Shown: positions 9,584 through 19,714 of the stretch, in pieces
Layout of the letters: each line of letters begins with the position of its first letter
Numbering within the stretch: the first letter of the stretch is position 1
Assembly (NCBI RefSeq): GCF_000340885.1
Contig: NC_020291.1
Location: 1,301,001-1,365,000 of the forward strand
Source of the DNA: Clostridium saccharoperbutylacetonicum N1-4(HMT)
GTDB taxonomy: Bacteria > Bacillota > Clostridia > Clostridiales > Clostridiaceae
DNA length: 64,000 nt
Reading direction: 5' to 3'
The notes under the pieces: generated by a model
What the model was told of the DNA's origin: nothing
Databases searched by the model: none
Seen by the model: only the letters and a program-made list of their open reading frames with translations
Translations under genes and position numbers: made by a program

Positions 9584-10312
9584 ATGAATACTATACCTAA
9601 AGTAATACATTATTGCTGGTTTGGAGGAAAAGAAAAACCACAGTTAATTAAAGAATGTATAAATTCATGGAAAGTAAAATTACCGGATTATAAGATAATA
9701 GAATGGAGTGAAAAAAATTTTAAGATAGAAGAATTTGATTTTACTCAAAAAGCATATAAAGCTAAAAAGTGGGCATTTGTAGCAGATTATTGTAGAATTT
9801 GGGTTTTGTACAATTATGGTGGTATTTATTTAGATACTGATATGGAAGTTTTGAAAACTTTAGATGAATTCATAACAAATGAAGCTTTTGCAGGAATAGA
9901 AAGAGACAAAATAATAAATGCTGCTATTTTAGGTGCTAAGGCTAAAAATGATTTTATAAAAAATGTAATTGATTATTATAATAATATAAATTTCATAGAT
10001 TATTTAGACGATTTAGGAAAGATGGCTATACCACTTATTATTACTGAATTAGCTACTCATGAAGGATATAAAGGAAATAAGAAAATAGAAAATGTAAGAA
10101 ATATTATTACAATTTATCCAAAGGAATATTTTTACCCTAAAAATCATTCCTGGGAAAGAGCTAATGTTACTAAAAATACATATACAATACATCATTATGA
10201 GGGATCATGGAGGAGTAAAAGTAAGATAGGAAAATCAAAGTTGAAACAAATTTTAATTAATATATTTGGATATGAGAGAATTATTAAGTTAACAGATCAG
10301 TTAAAAAAATAA
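9584..10312 (+). CDS. Glycosyltransferase with DXD motif (GT32 / capsular sugar transferase)
   Basis: A 242-residue protein opening TIPKVIHYCWFGG, the hallmark of PF04488-type transferases. AFVADYCRIWVLYNYGG is followed by the metal-binding DXD in YLDTDME. Family members add hexose or hexosamine using UDP sugars; specificity is unknown here. It lies between Wzy and a GT2 gene, with ACGGAGG before the start. Confidence 0.87.
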   Translation: MNTIPKVIHYCWFGGKEKPQLIKECINSWKVKLPDYKIIEWSEKNFKIEEFDFTQKAYKAKKWAFVADYCRIWVLYNYGGIYLDTDMEVLKTLDEFITNEAFAGIERDKIINAAILGAKAKNDFIKNVIDYYNNINFIDYLDDLGKMAIPLIITELATHEGYKGNKKIENVRNIITIYPKEYFYPKNHSWERANVTKNTYTIHHYEGSWRSKSKIGKSKLKQILINIFGYERIIKLTDQLKK

Positions 10313-10335
10313 TTGTTACATATGGCTGAGGAGGT

Positions 10336-11220
10336 ATGGAGTTGGACTTAAGTATAATAATACCTGTGTATAATTCAGATAAAACTATATCTAAATGTAT
10401 TGAAAGTATATTAGAGCAAGATTTAAAGGAAAAAGAGATAATATTAATCGATGATGGATCCATGGATAATTCACTACATATATTATTGGAATATGAAAGA
10501 AAATATAATTGTGTTAAAGTAATAGCCCAAGATAATATGGGACAGGGAGTGGCTAGAAATAATGGGATTAAAATTGCAGCAGGAAATTATATTACTTTTG
10601 TTGATAGTGATGATTATATATCAGGAATTAGCTCATATTCTAAATTTATAGATAAGTGTTATAAAAATGATTTAGATTTATTAATTTTTAATTATATGAT
10701 AGTTCAGGACAATGTAAATCATGATATAGCTACATTTACGGAAAATGTGATTTTTTCTAGTGAAGAAGTATTGAGTAAGTTTTTATTAAGCAATGAAGTA
10801 GAGGGGTACAGTTGCAATAAAATATTCCAAAGCAAGCTTTTTAAAGAAGATGGAATTAGATTTATAGAAGGAAAAAAGTATGAGGATATTCCATTAGTAG
10901 TAGATGCAATAATTCTGAGTAATAAAATAGAATTTGATAATACCAAAACCTATAATTATGTAATAAATAATTTATCAACAACTAGAAATATAAATATTAA
11001 TACATTACATGATGAAGTGGATTCTATGGAACTTATTATAGAAAAGGTAAAAAAATTAAATTCTACGAAAATGAATTTGAATTTGCAAACTTATATTAAG
11101 AAAAGAATAAAAACGTATTCAATATATCGATTAAAGAATTTGCTGAAATTTAAATTAAGCTTCAAAGAATTTTGGGTTATTAACAAAAGGTATATTGAGT
11201 TATTAAGAAAGGTTGTGTGA
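10336..11220 (+). CDS. Glycosyltransferase family 2
   Basis: A 294-residue GT-A enzyme: LSIIIPVYNSDKTISKCIESIL at the N-terminus, IDDGS, GQGVARNNGI and the DXD-like FVDSDDY. ATG 10336 is only one base from GAGGAGG, so TTG 10342, with about seven bases spacing, may be the true start. The end overlaps the pyruvyl transferase start by four bases, indicating translational coupling. Confidence 0.88.
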   Translation: MELDLSIIIPVYNSDKTISKCIESILEQDLKEKEIILIDDGSMDNSLHILLEYERKYNCVKVIAQDNMGQGVARNNGIKIAAGNYITFVDSDDYISGISSYSKFIDKCYKNDLDLLIFNYMIVQDNVNHDIATFTENVIFSSEEVLSKFLLSNEVEGYSCNKIFQSKLFKEDGIRFIEGKKYEDIPLVVDAIILSNKIEFDNTKTYNYVINNLSTTRNININTLHDEVDSMELIIEKVKKLNSTKMNLNLQTYIKKRIKTYSIYRLKNLLKFKLSFKEFWVINKRYIELLRKVV

Positions 11221-12467
11221 TCATGGGGAGAAAAATTAGAATAGAGCACGCAAGTAACCCTTTAAATTATGGAACAAATATGATGGTTACAAATTTTATG
11301 TATTATTTAGATAAACATTTAGGAGAAAAAAATGAATATTTCTTAGATGTATTTAATGATAAGGATTTACAAAATTTTAGAAATCAATACAAAGAAGGAA
11401 ATATAAAAAGAGAAACAATTGATTACACATTAACTCACTCTAATAATATTGTGGAAAAAGCTATAAATAAGGTGAAAAGAAAAGTTGCATTTAATTATTT
11501 TTATAATAATCAGGTGAAGAAATTAAAAAAGAATACAGATAGGTTAGTAATATTAGGTGGAGATGATTTATCTGAATATTATCAAATTGATGCTCTTAAA
11601 AGGGAATTATCGCGTATTAAAGACATTAAAAAGACTATTAAGACATTTTTAGTTGGCCAGACAATAGGGCCATTTCACAAGGAAAGGATGGAATTAGCTA
11701 GAGGATCATTAAAAGATATACCAATCTATTCAAGGGATCCATGGACTACAAATTATATAAAAAATAATCTTAAGATTTCAAAATGTAAAGAATCGGCAGA
11801 TTTAGCATTATTACCACTGCCTTATCAAGATGATGTAAAAATTAAAGAAAATATATTACATAAGTATGAATTAAAGGGTGAAGAATACATAACCTTAGTT
11901 GTATCGGGATTATATCATAGTTACTGCGAAGATAAGCAGCTATATTTGGATAACTGGATTAAAATTATCACCTACTTAAAAGATAAATTTAAAGATAAAA
12001 AAATAGTATTTTTACCCCATGTCCTTAGAAACTCACAATATGATGATAGAAATATGATAGGGGAATTACAACAAAGATTAGGTGAAGGAAAAGAATATGC
12101 GTATATATATGATGAAATGATGCCATTAGAGGCAAGATTTATACTTGGAAATGGTATGTTCACTATTACTGGAAGAATGCATGGCTCAATATCCACTTTT
12201 CAATCAAGAAAGCCAGCCATAAGTATATCTTACAGTGTTAAATATAATGGAGTAATAGGTGAAGGTCTTAAACTAGGTAATACTATTGTTGATGGATTAG
12301 GGATGTCTAAATGGAATAATTATGGAGTTGCTAATGAAGTAATTAGGAAGGTTGAATATGTATTAAAGAATGAATCGCAAATAAAGGATCAAATAAATAG
12401 ATCGGTATCTAAGGCGGAAATTAGCATTCGGAATATGATTGAAGAAATAGGAATGAAGATTAAGTAA
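11217..12467 (+). CDS. Polysaccharide pyruvyl transferase family protein (PF04230), module A
   Basis: A 416-residue protein of the PssM/CsaB/WcaK family, which moves an enolpyruvyl group from phosphoenolpyruvate to a sugar. Recognisable parts are LGGDDLSEYY, GQTIGPF, YSRDPWT and the conserved GRMHGSISTFQSRKPAI segment. GTG 11217 overlaps the preceding stop; ATG 11223 is an alternative start. An FrhB-like gene lies 2.5 kb downstream at 15010 but is broken. The same family pair is intact and adjacent at 30963-33234. Confidence 0.85.
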   Translation: MIMGRKIRIEHASNPLNYGTNMMVTNFMYYLDKHLGEKNEYFLDVFNDKDLQNFRNQYKEGNIKRETIDYTLTHSNNIVEKAINKVKRKVAFNYFYNNQVKKLKKNTDRLVILGGDDLSEYYQIDALKRELSRIKDIKKTIKTFLVGQTIGPFHKERMELARGSLKDIPIYSRDPWTTNYIKNNLKISKCKESADLALLPLPYQDDVKIKENILHKYELKGEEYITLVVSGLYHSYCEDKQLYLDNWIKIITYLKDKFKDKKIVFLPHVLRNSQYDDRNMIGELQQRLGEGKEYAYIYDEMMPLEARFILGNGMFTITGRMHGSISTFQSRKPAISISYSVKYNGVIGEGLKLGNTIVDGLGMSKWNNYGVANEVIRKVEYVLKNESQIKDQINRSVSKAEISIRNMIEEIGMKIK

Positions 12468-12500
12468 GATGCCTTATTTTATAAATGGAGTTGCAGTATT

Positions 12501-14042
12501 ATGCGAATAAAAAATTCTCTAAAAAACTTTGGATCAGGTTTGGCAATTAATTTAATAACTAACCTGTTAGCATTTTTTTCAAGAACTATATTTATAAATG
12601 TTCTTGGAAAATCATATTTAGGAGTTAACGGATTACTTACTAATGTGCTTTCTATGTTATCTTTGGCTGAATTAGGTGTTGGAACTGCTATTAATTTTAG
12701 TTTATATAAGCCAGTAGCAGAAGGCAACAAAAAAAAGATAACATTGCTTATGAATTTTTATAAAAGAGTTTATAGATGGATTGGATTATTAGTTTTTTGT
12801 GTTGGACTAATGTTGATGATGTTTTTAAATGTAATTATAAAAGATCCTGGAGATGTTAAAAATATAAAATTAATTTTTTTTATATATCTTGTTAATACGT
12901 CATATTCATATCTTATGAGCTACAAAAATACCTTATTAAGTGCAAATCAAAAAGATTATATGTTAACTTCAATTAATATAATTTTTAGTGTGATGATTAC
13001 AGCAGCGCAAATTATAGTATTATTAATAGCTAAAAATTATATTATGTATTTATTAACTAATATGCTTGTGCTTTTTATTCAAAGGCTTTACATAAATAAT
13101 AAGATTACTAAAATGTATCCATTGCTAAGAGAAAAAATCACAGAAAAGCTGTCCGAAGAAGATTTTAAAGCAATAATTAAAAATGTAAAAGCAGTGATGT
13201 TTCATAAAATTGGAGATTATTGCATAAATGGAACAGATAATATAGTCATTTCTGCATTTATAAGTGTAAGTATGGTTGGATTGTATTCAAATTATTCAAT
13301 GATAATTGCCATGGTAAATGGAATAATAGTAATGTTTTTTAATAGTATGACTGCAAGTCTTGGTAATTTAATAGCAACAGAGTCAGATGAAAAGAAAATT
13401 GAAATTTTTGAAATAATAAATTTTATTGCATTTTGGTTATTTGGTTTTGCAACAATTTGTTTTTATAATTTGTTGAATCCATTTATAGAACTTTGGCTGG
13501 GAAAGGAATTTTTGATTTCCAGTGCAATATTGATTATCGTTTTATTAAATTATTACCTTACAGGAATGAGGGTACCTATATATGCCGTTAAGACAGCAGC
13601 TGGAATTTATGATGAGGATAAGTACACACCATTAATTCAATCAGTAGTAAATTTAGTTCTATCCATAATATTGGTACAAAGCTGGGGATTAGCAGGAGTA
13701 TTTATGGGAACATTAGTTTCAAGTATAGTATTACCATGCTGGCAGAGACCTTATATTGTTTGCAAATATGCTTTAAAAACTTCGTCTAAAGGATATTTTG
13801 CAAAATATACGCAATATTTAATTACGATATTAGGAGTTACCTTCGTGATATCCAAAATATTAAATGTATTTTACTTAGAAGGCAAGGTTATTAATTTTAT
13901 AATTAAAATTTTAATATGCGCGGCTATTCCTAATCTAGTATTTCTACTACTATTTAGAAAGACAAAAGAATTTCAGCAGGTATTAAGCATGGCAGATAGG
14001 GCTTTAGGAGGAAAAATAAAATGGATAAAATGGTTAGCATAA
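12501..14042 (+). CDS. Wzx-type polysaccharide flippase, module A
   Basis: A 513-residue membrane protein with about 12-14 helices and the N-terminal pattern of MATE/PST flippases (SGLAINLITNLLAFFSRTIF, then GVNGLLTNVLSMLSLAELG). It would flip the undecaprenyl-linked repeat unit across the membrane for Wzy. The 3' end overlaps the next glycosyltransferase by 22 bases. Module B has a different flippase at 43123. Confidence 0.88.
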   Translation: MRIKNSLKNFGSGLAINLITNLLAFFSRTIFINVLGKSYLGVNGLLTNVLSMLSLAELGVGTAINFSLYKPVAEGNKKKITLLMNFYKRVYRWIGLLVFCVGLMLMMFLNVIIKDPGDVKNIKLIFFIYLVNTSYSYLMSYKNTLLSANQKDYMLTSINIIFSVMITAAQIIVLLIAKNYIMYLLTNMLVLFIQRLYINNKITKMYPLLREKITEKLSEEDFKAIIKNVKAVMFHKIGDYCINGTDNIVISAFISVSMVGLYSNYSMIIAMVNGIIVMFFNSMTASLGNLIATESDEKKIEIFEIINFIAFWLFGFATICFYNLLNPFIELWLGKEFLISSAILIIVLLNYYLTGMRVPIYAVKTAAGIYDEDKYTPLIQSVVNLVLSIILVQSWGLAGVFMGTLVSSIVLPCWQRPYIVCKYALKTSSKGYFAKYTQYLITILGVTFVISKILNVFYLEGKVINFIIKILICAAIPNLVFLLLFRKTKEFQQVLSMADRALGGKIKWIKWLA

Positions 14043-15010
14043 TAACTCCATGTTTTAATGGAGAGAAATTTGTAAGCAGATACCTAGAATCTATATTAAA
14101 TCAAACCTATAAAAATATAGAGATGATTTTTGTAAATGATGGTTCGGCTGATAAAACAGAAAGTATTGCTAAATCTTATATTTCGAAATTTAAGGAAAAA
14201 GGAATGAAGTTCAAATATATTTATCAAGAAAATGGAGGTCAGGCAAGTGCTTTGAATAAAGGTCTTGAAATTTTTGAAGGAGACTATTTAACATGGCCTG
14301 ATTCTGATGATGTATTGACAATCGACAGCATAGAAAAGAAAATGTTGTTTTTAGAAAAGAATAAGGAATATGGATTAGTAAGGACTGATGCTGCTATAGT
14401 TATAGAGAATAACTTAGATAAAATTCAAGGACGTTTTGCAAAAAATAATGCTAATAAGTTAAAAGAAGACTTATTTTTAGATTTAATTACAGAAAATAGA
14501 GTTTGGTTTGCGCCAGGTTGCTATATGGTGAGGGCAAAATCATTCTTAGATGTAAATCCGAGTAGAACAATATATGAAAGCAGGGCAGGACAAAATTGGC
14601 AAATGTTACTGCCTATTACTTATAAATATAAATGTGGCTTTATTGATGAAACGTTGTATTTATATGTGATTAGAGAAAATAGTCATTCCCATAGAAAAAT
14701 AGATTATAGAAAAATGCTAGAGCGCTGTGATGATCATCAAGATATATTGGTAAATACAATTGAAAATATGGATATTCAGAAAGATGAAAAAATGAGGTAC
14801 TTAAATATAATAAAAGAAAAATATATAAGAAAAAAATTGTATATTGCTAGCGAATTTAAAGACCATAAGTTAGCTGATAAACAATATAGTATATTAAAGA
14901 ATAATAATATAGCCAATGTCAATGATTTTATTCAATGCTTAAGTTGTAAAAATACAATATTAAATATTGCAATCAAAGGATTTATAAAAATAAAGAGGTG
15001 TTTAACATAA
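14021..15010 (+). CDS. Glycosyltransferase family 2
   Basis: A 329-residue GT-A transferase with VSIITPCFNGEKFVSRYLESIL, FVNDGSADKT, NGGQASALNKG and the DXD-like TWPDSDD. GGAGG ahead of ATG 14021 lies inside the flippase gene. The stop overlaps the ATG of the following FrhB-like gene (TAATG). It is probably one of the last sugar transfers in module A. Confidence 0.88.
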   Translation: MDKMVSIITPCFNGEKFVSRYLESILNQTYKNIEMIFVNDGSADKTESIAKSYISKFKEKGMKFKYIYQENGGQASALNKGLEIFEGDYLTWPDSDDVLTIDSIEKKMLFLEKNKEYGLVRTDAAIVIENNLDKIQGRFAKNNANKLKEDLFLDLITENRVWFAPGCYMVRAKSFLDVNPSRTIYESRAGQNWQMLLPITYKYKCGFIDETLYLYVIRENSHSHRKIDYRKMLERCDDHQDILVNTIENMDIQKDEKMRYLNIIKEKYIRKKLYIASEFKDHKLADKQYSILKNNNIANVNDFIQCLSCKNTILNIAIKGFIKIKRCLT

Positions 15011-16164
15011 TGATTGATATAGTTAAAAAATCAGATTGTTCAGGATGTTATTCATGTGTCAATATATGTCCTAAAGAATGTATAAATATTGAAGTCGATG
15101 ATGAGGGGTTTGGATATCCAGTAATTAATAATGGGGAGTGTACAAAATGTAATTTATGTGAAAAAGCATGTCCTGTAATTAATGATCCTAAAGCTTAAAA
15201 GATAGAAATTATAGCATATGCCTGTAGAAATAAGAATGAGGATATTAGAAAAAGCAGCTCATCAGGAGGTGTATTTACATTACTATGCGAGGAAGTAATT
15301 AAAAAAGGCGGTGTAGTATTTGGAGCTGCCTTTGATGAGAATTATGAGGTTAAACATATAGGAGCAGAAACTATAGAGGAATGTGAAAAACTGCGAGGGT
15401 CAAAGTATGTACAAAGTAAAATAGGAAATACATATAAGCAAGCTAAAGATTTTTTAAATAATGGAAGATTAGTTTTATTTAGTGGAACTCAATGTCAGAT
15501 AAAAGGCTTAAATTTGTTTCTGAATAAGAGCTATGATAATTTGATTACTTCAGAAATAATTTGTCATGGGGTACCAAGTCCTAAAATTTTTAAATTGTAT
15601 AAGGAAAATCTTAAAAATAAATATAATTCAAACATCAAAGATATACGATTTAGAGATAAAGCATTAGGTTGGAATAAATTTAGTTATGTCACAGAGTTTG
15701 AAAATAATAAAATTTACTCAAAAACTTTACATGAGGATATATATATGAAGGGGTTTTTGCATGATTTATATTTAAGACCATCATGTTATGAATGCAAAGC
15801 AAAGAATTTTACAAGTAATAGCGATATTTCATTAGCAGATTATTGGGGCGTAGAAAAAAAGCATTCAGAATTTAATGATGATAAGGGTATATCATTAGTT
15901 TTAGTAAACACAGAAAAAGGAAAAGAAATATTTGAAAAAATATCTTGTGGCATGGAAGTAGTAAAAAGTGATATAGGATATGCTATAAGTAATAATCCAT
16001 GCATTGTTAGGCCAGTTAAATATAATAAAAAACGAGAGAAGTTTTTTAAAGAAGCGGAAGGGAAAAATTTAGAACATTCTATAATGAAGTATACAAAAAC
16101 TACTTTAGGTAAAAGAGTAAAAGGTAAAATACAATCAAGTTTAGGGAAGTTAAGGGAACGTTGA
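15010..16164 (+). pseudogene. FrhB-like (F420 hydrogenase beta family) iron-sulfur protein, split by an in-frame stop
   Basis: The first 62 codons encode two 4Fe-4S motifs (CSGCYSCVNICPKEC and CTKCNLCEKACP). TAA at 15196-15198 then interrupts the frame, and the same frame continues without another stop to 16164. The continuation carries SSSGGVFTLLCEEV, FSGTQCQIKGL, ICHGVPSP and RPSCYECKAK, which align with the intact paralogue at 32053. It is one nonsense change (KA*K), with no frameshift. The start is ATG 15010 behind AGAGGTG. It is probably non-functional unless read through or expressed as two polypeptides; ATG 15514 is an internal start possibility. Confidence 0.88.
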
Positions 16165-16226
16165 ATTAAATTGTATTTTAAGTATTGATTTTTATTACAA
16201 AAGATGGATAGAAGGTGAAAACATAA

Positions 16227-18191
16227 ATGTATTTATTGGAGTTAAAGAATATTAATAAGTACTATAAATTAAATGGAAACAAAAAAGTTTATGCATTAAA
16301 TAATATCAACTTGAATTTTCATAAAGGTGAATTAGTATCTGTTATTGGGGAATCAGGTAGTGGAAAATCAACATTAATGAATTTAATAGGAGGATTAGAT
16401 TCTGAGTATTCTGGAGAAGTAATTGTAGATGGAAAAAATATAAAAAAATATGAAATAAAAGAACTTGATAAATATAGAAAAAATACAGTTGGATTTATTT
16501 TTCAAAGCTTTAATTTAATATCACATCTATCTATTTTAGATAATGTAACAATAGCTATGACTTTATCTAATGTTAGAAAAAAGGAACGAGTTACACGTGC
16601 AAAAGAAATATTGAATGAACTTGGATTAATAAATCACATATATAAGAAGCCCAACCAATTATCTGGTGGACAAAAACAAAGGGTAGCTATTGCAAGAGCT
16701 TTAGTTAATGATCCAGAAATGATTATTGCTGATGAGCCTACAGGCAGTTTAGATTCTAAGACATCAATGAAGGTTTTGGAAATACTTAGGAAGATTGCTG
16801 AAAACGGTAAACTTGTGATTATGGTTACTCACTCCGAGAAGGTGGCTTCTTACTCCAGCAGAGTGATTAGTATAGCAGATGGAATGATAATTGAAGATAG
16901 AGAAATTTTTAAATTAGAAAGCAGCGTTAATGAAGAAAAAGTAAAGGTTAATAAAAAAGGTCAAAAATTAAGTATTATTTCTTCTATAATGTTAGCTATT
17001 GTTAATATGAAAAGAAAGTTAATACGCAATATACTTATTTCTATAGGAGCCAGTATTGGAATAATGGGAGTTATTTTAATGCTATCCTTTGGAAATGGAG
17101 TTAAAGCTTATTTTAATAATACAATGAATAGTTATGTAAATCCTTTGGTAATAGAAGTTAATATGTCCAGTGATGATACAGAAACGGTTAACTTGGATAT
17201 TGCTGCTGTACAAAAACCAAATATTAATACACAAAAAACATTCGAAGAAGAAGATATACAGGCTTTATCAAAAATAGAAAATGTATCTTCAATAGAAAAA
17301 GGCTATAATATAATTTCTATGGGAGTTAATTCCCTAACTTATAATAATAAAACAAGTAATTTAATGAGATTATCAACGGTGTCATCAAATATAATAAACT
17401 CCAATATTAAAGAGGGAGCATTGCCTAAAGGTGGAGAAATATTAATTAATAAGTCTGCAAGTGACAAACTTGGAGATGATGTTATTGGTAAAAAAATTAG
17501 TATGCATATATTGGTCAATCAAAAAATCATAGATAAACAATTTGTTGTCAGCGGAATATATACTGCGGTTGGTGGGGATTTAACCTCAATAATGAAATCT
17601 GCTTTTTTGAATTACTCAGATTTAGAAAACTTGTATTCAGAAAATAAATATACATTAAAACCAAATGCAGTTTATATTAATACGAGTAGTGAAAAATATA
17701 CAACTGCAATTAAAGATAAAGTTAGGGAAATGGGATATTCGGTTTCTTCGCAAGAGGAAATGATGAAACTATTTGACCAAATGATAAGTATTTTAACATA
17801 TGTACTATCAGGGATCGCAGCAATATCTTTGGTAGTATCAGCAATTATGATAATAGTAGTTATGTATATTAGCGTTGTAGAAAGAACAAAAGAAATAGGG
17901 ATAATTAAAGCCATTGGTGCAAGAAGAAAAGATATAAGAAGAATTTTTGTTTGTGAAGCATTTTTAATTGGAGTTTTTAGTGGTATTATAGGACTCGCTT
18001 TTGCATTCTTATTTATGAGGGGGATAAATATCATCTCAAATAAATTGTTTGGGATTAAATTAGTTTTAATAAAAAAGTCCTATGAAGTATTTGGAATAGT
18101 GGTAAGTATAATTATAAGTACAATGTCGGGATTGTTACCAGCCAATAAAGCTGCTAGGTTAGATCCGGTGGAATCATTAAGAAGAGAATAG
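16227..18191 (+). CDS. MacB-like ABC exporter (ATPase fused to FtsX-type permease), copy 1
   Basis: A 654-residue fusion. The N-terminal ATPase has Walker A GESGSGKST (about 41-49), FIFQSFNLI (Q-loop), LSGGQKQR and IIADEPTGSLD. A membrane helix at about 260-290 is followed by a large extracytoplasmic domain (about 300-500) and three C-terminal helices with the FtsX signature ERTKEIGIIKAIGA. MacB-type proteins are mechanotransmitters moving peptides, toxins or lipids. No MacA-like adaptor is encoded nearby. Copy 2 at 50596 is a close paralogue. The cargo is unknown, and macrolide export should not be assumed. Confidence 0.88.
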   Translation: MYLLELKNINKYYKLNGNKKVYALNNINLNFHKGELVSVIGESGSGKSTLMNLIGGLDSEYSGEVIVDGKNIKKYEIKELDKYRKNTVGFIFQSFNLISHLSILDNVTIAMTLSNVRKKERVTRAKEILNELGLINHIYKKPNQLSGGQKQRVAIARALVNDPEMIIADEPTGSLDSKTSMKVLEILRKIAENGKLVIMVTHSEKVASYSSRVISIADGMIIEDREIFKLESSVNEEKVKVNKKGQKLSIISSIMLAIVNMKRKLIRNILISIGASIGIMGVILMLSFGNGVKAYFNNTMNSYVNPLVIEVNMSSDDTETVNLDIAAVQKPNINTQKTFEEEDIQALSKIENVSSIEKGYNIISMGVNSLTYNNKTSNLMRLSTVSSNIINSNIKEGALPKGGEILINKSASDKLGDDVIGKKISMHILVNQKIIDKQFVVSGIYTAVGGDLTSIMKSAFLNYSDLENLYSENKYTLKPNAVYINTSSEKYTTAIKDKVREMGYSVSSQEEMMKLFDQMISILTYVLSGIAAISLVVSAIMIIVVMYISVVERTKEIGIIKAIGARRKDIRRIFVCEAFLIGVFSGIIGLAFAFLFMRGINIISNKLFGIKLVLIKKSYEVFGIVVSIIISTMSGLLPANKAARLDPVESLRRE

Positions 18192-18525
18192 CTTAAGTAC
18201 ATAAAAATTTGAATATATTTAAAATATGAGAGTAGCTTAAATATTGTTTCATCACAAATATCATCAACTAAATATTTAAAGTTTTAAGAAAATAAAACAA
18301 TGCTTTTTTAGATTTAATTGTAAGGGGGTGCCTATCAAGGTGATTGAATTTTGTTAGAGTTTTTATATAAAATTTAACTATCATAACGCAATATTATATT
18401 ATGTAGCTCCAAATACATGATGGTAGCAAGTGTAAACTTGCAAAAAATAGACGATTAAGAGTAAAGATTGCTCATATTTTTGTTATAGATGAAGTGCATA
18501 ATTTTTCGCGGAATATACTTTTTTA
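18192..18525. other. Non-coding stretch with a small hairpin
   Basis: Apart from GCAAGT-gtaa-ACTTGC (18426-18441), which lacks a T tail, no supported gene is seen. A ribosome-site-like AAGGGGG near 18323 precedes only a nine-codon frame, which is too little to call. Confidence 0.45.
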
Positions 18526-18534
18526 TGCTATAAT
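18526..18534 (+). promoter_or_regulatory. Extended -10 promoter of phosphatase B
   Basis: TGCTATAAT is an extended -10 element; a consensus -35 is not obvious. The likely transcript starts near 18541, about 47 bases before ATG 18588. Confidence 0.55.
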
Positions 18535-18587
18535 ACAATGATATTAGTGAAAACTAACGAATAGAGTAAAGAAACAAGGTGGAAGTT

Positions 18588-19361
18588 ATGATAGATATTC
18601 ACTCACATATAATACCAACCATTGATGATGGTTCTAAAAATGTTGAAATGACACTAGAAATGCTAAGAAATGCAGAAAGAGATGGCACAAAAGAAATAGT
18701 TGCAACTCCCCATTATTTGTTAGAGTATGGAGAATCAACAATTTCAGAAGTTAAGGTATTCGTTAAAGAAATAAATTCTATTATAAAAAGTGAAGGAATA
18801 AATTTAAAAGTATATGCTGGACAAGAAGTTTACTATACTGAGAATATAATACAATATTATATGGAAGGCAAGATTGGAACAATAAATGGTTCGAGATATA
18901 TGTTAATTGAATTTCCAATGCATAAATTAAATAAAAATATATCTGATGTACTATATGAACTTCAAATTAGAGATATTATTCCGATAATAGCTCATCCAGA
19001 ACGGTATAAAGCTATTATAGAAAAACCTTCAAGAATTAATAGATTCATTGATGAAGGATATTTATTTCAAATGAATGCCGGAAGCTTAGAAGGAAAATTT
19101 GGAACAAATGTAAAAAAGACAACAGAAATCTTTTTAGCTAATAGAATATATAACTTCATTGGCTCAGATGCTCATAATATAGAAAATAGAACTACAGGAT
19201 TATCAAAGGCGAAAACAATATTAAACAAAAAGAAAAAAAATAAAGATATGGGAAGAATATTTGAAGAAAGTTCAAAAAAGATGCTAAACAATGAGCAGGT
19301 TGATTTTTTTGGAACAAAAATTGAAGAAAAGAAATCAATATTTTCATTATTAAAAAAATAA
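18588..19361 (+). CDS. PHP-type tyrosine-protein phosphatase (CpsB/YwqE family), copy B
   Basis: A 257-residue paralogue of the protein at 3533, with the same metal-ligand motifs (DIHSHIIPTIDDG, ATPHY, AHPERY, GSDAH) intact. ATG 18588 is chosen over the upstream GTG 18579 because AAGGTGGA is correctly spaced. Unlike copy A it is monocistronic, with its own extended -10 promoter and terminator, and sits 5 kb before the second activator/kinase pair. It may act on kinase B, kinase A or both. Confidence 0.9.
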   Translation: MIDIHSHIIPTIDDGSKNVEMTLEMLRNAERDGTKEIVATPHYLLEYGESTISEVKVFVKEINSIIKSEGINLKVYAGQEVYYTENIIQYYMEGKIGTINGSRYMLIEFPMHKLNKNISDVLYELQIRDIIPIIAHPERYKAIIEKPSRINRFIDEGYLFQMNAGSLEGKFGTNVKKTTEIFLANRIYNFIGSDAHNIENRTTGLSKAKTILNKKKKNKDMGRIFEESSKKMLNNEQVDFFGTKIEEKKSIFSLLKK

Positions 19362-19391
19362 ACACAAAGTTTAATATTTAAATAAGCAAAG

Positions 19392-19437
19392 GCTATAAAT
19401 TTTGGAACTATAACTTCCCAAATTTATAGCTTTTTAT
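19392..19437 (+). terminator. Rho-independent terminator after phosphatase B
   Basis: GCTATAAATTT pairs with AAATTTATAGC around a loop, followed by TTTTTATT. Confidence 0.85.
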
Positions 19438-19560
19438 TCTAATACAGGAAATTATAATAAAGTCAAATCAGTGAACATTGTGCCATTTGAGGGGATAACT
19501 CTGAGAGGTAGAAGAAATACATAGTTTGCGAAACAGATGAGTAAATTTTCAGATAAATGT

Positions 19561-19702
19561 GCAAAAGAAGAGATTTATTGGGAAATATAACATAATTATT
19601 ATTTTCTTTGTCACATTTTAAAATGATATTACGAATTATATTATATGAAAAAAATGTATTAGAAAGAAGGTGCACTTTGATTTCTGATAGTAAATTATTA
19701 AA
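19561..19702. repeat. ~145-bp dispersed direct repeat, copy 1
   Basis: From GCAAAAGAAGAGATTT to AAATTATTAAA this stretch aligns almost without gaps to 23149-23290. Shared blocks include GGGAAATATAA, AAAATGATATT, CGAATTATATTATAT and GTGCACTTTGATTTCTGATA. Neither strand gives the same clear protein in both copies, so it looks like a decayed duplicated element of unknown nature. Confidence 0.7.
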
Positions 19703-19714
19703 TTTAGAGTTGAT

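Noticed and set aside
16227..18191. MacB-like exporters as macrolide resistance genes
   Set aside because: There is no MacA-type adaptor or outer-membrane partner, and FtsX-type fusions have many cargoes in Firmicutes.
18323..18356. Nine-codon ORF after AAGGGGG as a signalling peptide
   Set aside because: It is too short, has no export signal and no second copy near exporter 2.
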